Positions 60,365 through 64,000 of a DNA stretch of 64,000 bases are shown here, one piece after another (the first letter of the stretch is position 1; each line of letters begins with the position of its first letter). The stretch is from positions 1 through 64,000 of the forward strand of contig NW_004457718.1 in assembly GCF_000203815.1 (NCBI RefSeq), in the 5' to 3' direction. The stretch comes from Cavenderia fasciculata. Lineage: Eukaryota; Evosea; Eumycetozoa; Acytosteliales; Cavenderiaceae. Below the pieces are notes generated by a model. It ran no database searches, was not told the DNA's origin, and saw only the letters and a program-made list of their open reading frames with translations. A program made the position numbers and the translations under genes.

Positions 60365-63300
60365 ATGGCAGGCTCTTCACAGCTCAAGCTATTATTACAC
60401 AAAAATTGTTTACTAAAAAAGAAATCAAAATGTGGAATAGTATGTGATATCATATTTCCAATCATCGTTGTTTCTTTATTATTGGCTTTGATTTGTATGT
60501 ATATTATAATAGATTTACCCTTTTCACAATGATCATTAATTTACTTTTTTTTTTTTTTTTTTTTTTGTAGCATTATTGTCAATTATCGAATTTGATTATG
60601 ATCAATATGAGATATTGACATTAGAGAATTATGTCTATGATATCAATAGAACAAGAGTATTGTATGGTCCATCTCCATTGACTCCAACATCACAAAAGAT
60701 ATTGGATTCATTAAAGAATGATATCATCAATGGAAGCAATGGACTATTGCCAATGCAATATGTCGATCAATTGTTTGTTGCCTTCAAGACAGAATCCGAA
60801 ATGGAGTCATACTATGCCAATTTCTCAGAGTCTGCTCCTTATGGTCTATGGTTCAATAATGACCAGCTCTCATCTACTACCCCATTTTCATACAGCATTC
60901 GTTATGATCAAGATCGTTTACCTGCCAACGATGGTCATCTAAAGGAAGACTTTTCAACATCTGCTGTGTTTGCAGAAAGAGGTATCTGCTCTTTGCAATT
61001 ATCACTCGATCAAGCAATCATTAGAGAGTTGGGAGGTAGAACCAGTCAATCCATCAGTGTTTATCATCGATTGTTCCCCAATCCTCACGATCAAGCCTAT
61101 CAAAAGGTTAGATTGGGAAGAGATCTCATTCACAAATCGGCAGGTGGTATCTTTATTACCGCTGCTCTACTCATCTATGCCTATCGTTTAATTACTGATT
61201 TGGTTGTGGAAAAGGAAACAAAAATCAAAGAAGGTATGACAATGATGGGAATGAGTTCTGCTGCCTACTATCTCAGTTGGAATATTACATCAATCTATAT
61301 TGGTCTACCAGTCACAGTTGTACTTTGGTTAATATTCAAAATTTCAAATATCATTCATTTTGGTAATTGGGGTTTGGTTTTATTACTATTTGTTTTCTAT
61401 TTCTTTACTTTATTGTTAATTGGTAATCTTTTAAGGTATGAAATATATATATATATATATAGAATAGATTGCATGTTTCAACACAAATATTTAAATTGTT
61501 AATATTAATTCTTTTTATTTCTATAGTTTATTCTTTGATAGATCAAAGTTTGCAGGTATTATATCATATGGTTTTGTAGTTGGTCTATCTGTAGCTGGTT
61601 ATTATGTTGCCAAAGCAGAGATGACTCAAAAGGCAAAACTTGCATTATCTCTTATCTCTCCATTTGGATTTCAATGTGCTATCTTTTCAATGGCTCAAAA
61701 AGATTTAGATGGTATCGATCCTAATCCTGATTATTTCCCTCAACTTGGGTATGATTTATTATTTTTTTTTAATAACATTTCAAAGATACTAATTAATTAA
61801 TTATTTATTTAGTCATATTGTTGGAATGTTATTTATTGATATATTATTATATGTATTGATTTTATGGTATTTGGACAAGGTAGTACCATCGGAATATGGA
61901 GTAAAAGAACCTTTTTATTTCTTTTTAATGCCATCCTATTGGAGAAAGGGTGGAAAAAGATTTGATGATCCAGAATCAAACGCTTTGAATAACTATGCCG
62001 ACCAAGATGTTGAACTTATTCCAGTTGACCTTCGTAACAAGGTGACAGTCTCTATTCGTGGTCTCAAAAAGGATTTCAATACTGGTAATGGTCTTAGAAC
62101 CGCTGTCGATGGTCTTAATCTTGAAATGTATCAAGATCAAATTCATGCATTTTTAGGTATGTAAATGTGTATAAATAATATGTATAGTTTTTGAAAGATT
62201 ATTAATCATTTTTTTATTCCTTTCTAAAAAAAAAGGTCACAATGGTGCAGGAAAGTCTACTAGTATGTTAAAAACAATATATATATATATAATAATAATA
62301 ATATAATAATAATTAATATTGATTTTAATTTTTAATTTTTTAGCAATTGGAATGTTAACAGGATTAATTAAACCAACTAGTGGTGATGCATTGATTCAAG
62401 GTAATTCTATTTCACGTGAAATGAATAGAGTTAGAAATGTGATTGGAGTTTGTCCACAACAAGATATTATTTGGAAAGAGTTGACAGTCTTTGAACATCT
62501 TTCTATTTATGCTGCTCTAAAGGGTGTACCTGCTAATTTGATTGACAAACAAGCAGAAGAAATGGCAAGAGAAATTGGTTTGGCCGATAAAATACATGCT
62601 CCTTCTGGAACAATGTCTGGTGGTCAAAAGAGAAAATTATGTCTTGGTATTGCTTTTATCGGTCGATCTGAAGTTATCTTCCTGTATGTATCTGAGATAA
62701 AATTATTGTATATTCCCAAAATATCAAAACTCTCTCTCATTCTTTTCTTTCTTAGTGATGAAGTTACATCTGGTATGGATCCATTATCAAGACGTGGAGT
62801 ATGGGACTTTTTACTTCGTCACAAAAAAACAAGAACCATTGTTCTAACAACACATTTTATGGATGAAGCTGATTTCCTTGGTGATCGTATTGCTATCATT
62901 TCTCATGGAAAGCTTAGATGTGATGGTTCACCACTCTACTTGAAGAAGAAATTTGGTATTGGTTATCTCTTGACAATGTCAAAGATTGAAGGTCAATGTA
63001 GATCACAAGATGTCATCAACTTTGTTCAATCTTACATACCAGAGGCTGCAGTACTCTCTGATGTCGGTACAGAATTAAGTATCCGTCTTCCCACCTCTTC
63101 GTCGAATCAATTTGTTCCACTCTTTATTCAACTCGATCAACAAAAAGGATATCTCGGTGTTGGGCATTACGGTATCTCTATTACAACAATGGAAGAGGTA
63201 TTCTTGAGAATAGGTCAAGAGTCTGATGGTGGAGCACGTCAATTTAATTTGACATCAAACAACAATAACAATAATAACAAAGCAATCAACACCAATGCAG

Positions 63301-64000
63301 TGGCTAGAACTGCCAAACAACAACTCTATGGTCTTCTCATCAAACGTATCCGTACTTCGATCAAAGATGCACGTGGTTTCTTTTTATCGATACTCTTGCC
63401 AGCCGTCGTTATCTTTGCATCGATTATTATTTATAAAAGTGTTTCTGGTGGAGAGTCCAACAGTACATTGCATTCATTGCCTCTCTCAATGTCCATCTAC
63501 CCACCATCACAAGACTTTTTTATACCCTATCAAACGGCAGACAATCAATCTGCAACCACCTCATTCCTTGGTACGTCTCCATTCATCTCTCAATTGACCG
63601 GACCAATTACCAGTGACTTTGAAGATTATCTCAGAGATAATTTTACTAGAGATCCAGGTGCTCTCCACTTTTCTACTTTGTTGTCTGCCAGTGCCTCTTC
63701 AACACTAAACTACACTGCACTATACAACATTAATTACAAACAAACACTTCCAGCGCTCATCAATATGGTATCAGATTCACTACTTAGATCATCACCCAAT
63801 GCCAATGGAGCTGGTATTGCGGCCACTTACAAACCATTTAAACATGTTTTAACATTGTTTGAAAAGCAAAGTGACCAAGTTCAAACTCAAACCATTGTAT
63901 TCTTTTCATTACTGTTTTTGGCTGGCTATGCATTGATGGGCGCATCATTTGCAGGAAATGTTTGTCAAGAACGTGCTTACAATATAAAACGTCTATTGTA
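60365..64000 (+). CDS. ABC transporter, ABCA family (partial, 3' end missing)
   Basis: Full-size ABCA-type exporter, cut by the window edge. Exons: 60365-60494, 60571-61435, 61527-61748, 61813-62156, 62235-62261, 62344-62683 and 62756 to beyond 64000; phases all close. After the first membrane helix (IIFPIIVVSLLLALI) comes a luminal loop of about 190 residues, then a cluster of helices beginning GGIFITAALLIYAYRLI. The first nucleotide-binding domain has Walker A GHNGAGKST (alone on a 27-nt exon), Q-loop GVCPQQDIIW, signature MSGGQKRKL, Walker B VIFLDEVTSGMDP (Val where Pro is usual) and H-loop TTHFMDEAD. A second membrane half starts near 63335 (LLIKRIRTS; FFLSILLPAVVIF). The second nucleotide-binding domain would lie past the edge. 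The family moves lipids; the substrate is unknown. Confidence 0.94.

Overview
The window reads as the left end of a chromosome from a social amoeba (dictyostelid) or a close amoebozoan relative. It opens with about 246 bases of C3-4TAA telomere repeat. It then carries AT-rich, densely packed genes with short GT-AG introns, long poly-Asn and poly-Gln runs in proteins, T/A-rich intergenic spacers, and a prestalk/matrix-type 'CTDC' cysteine-repeat protein characteristic of Dictyostelia. Simple TTAGGG-type telomeres argue against D. discoideum itself; the species cannot be fixed from the sequence alone.

Layout: telomere (1-246); a short subtelomere with one inverted-repeat element (668-1012); MON2 (-); a CUE-type ubiquitin-binding protein (+); mitochondrial ATP synthase beta (-); a RAD54B-like SNF2 translocase (+); RWDD1 (-); SURF1 (+); BRCA2 (-); archease (+); a SPIDR-like repair scaffold (-); two adjacent minus-strand multi-pass membrane proteins, one a degenerate patatin and one a WR-repeat protein ending in a ubiquitin-interacting motif; exosome EXOSC8 (+); GATOR1 NPRL2 (-); a SAP-domain acidic protein (+); COP9 subunit 7 (-); TXNDC9/phosducin-like 3 (-); SF3A2 (+); a 1.7 kb non-coding stretch; a large secreted cysteine-repeat matrix protein (+); an SH3 protein (-); N-acetylglutamate synthase (-); a 3 kb non-coding stretch; amidophosphoribosyltransferase (+); and the first two thirds of an ABCA transporter (+) running off the right edge.

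Functional links: three homologous-recombination genes (RAD54B-like, BRCA2, SPIDR-like) lie within 14 kb. NPRL2 (amino-acid sensing) and NAGS (arginine synthesis) are also in the window, but nothing indicates a functional cluster for them. Most genes are housekeeping and start within about 1.4 kb of the telomere.

Exon models were built by hand from GT/AG sites, reading phase and family conservation. Almost all sums close in frame. Three places need a one-base correction in a homopolymer (4066-4071, 26268-26272, 48992-48997), which may be sequencing errors. Other notable points are a predicted 7-nt microexon in archease, a GC-AG intron in the RAD54B-like gene, a 27-nt exon holding just the ABCA Walker A motif, a duplicated splice donor in ATP synthase beta, and an NAGS gene whose only apparent start lies in a membrane-type upstream exon.
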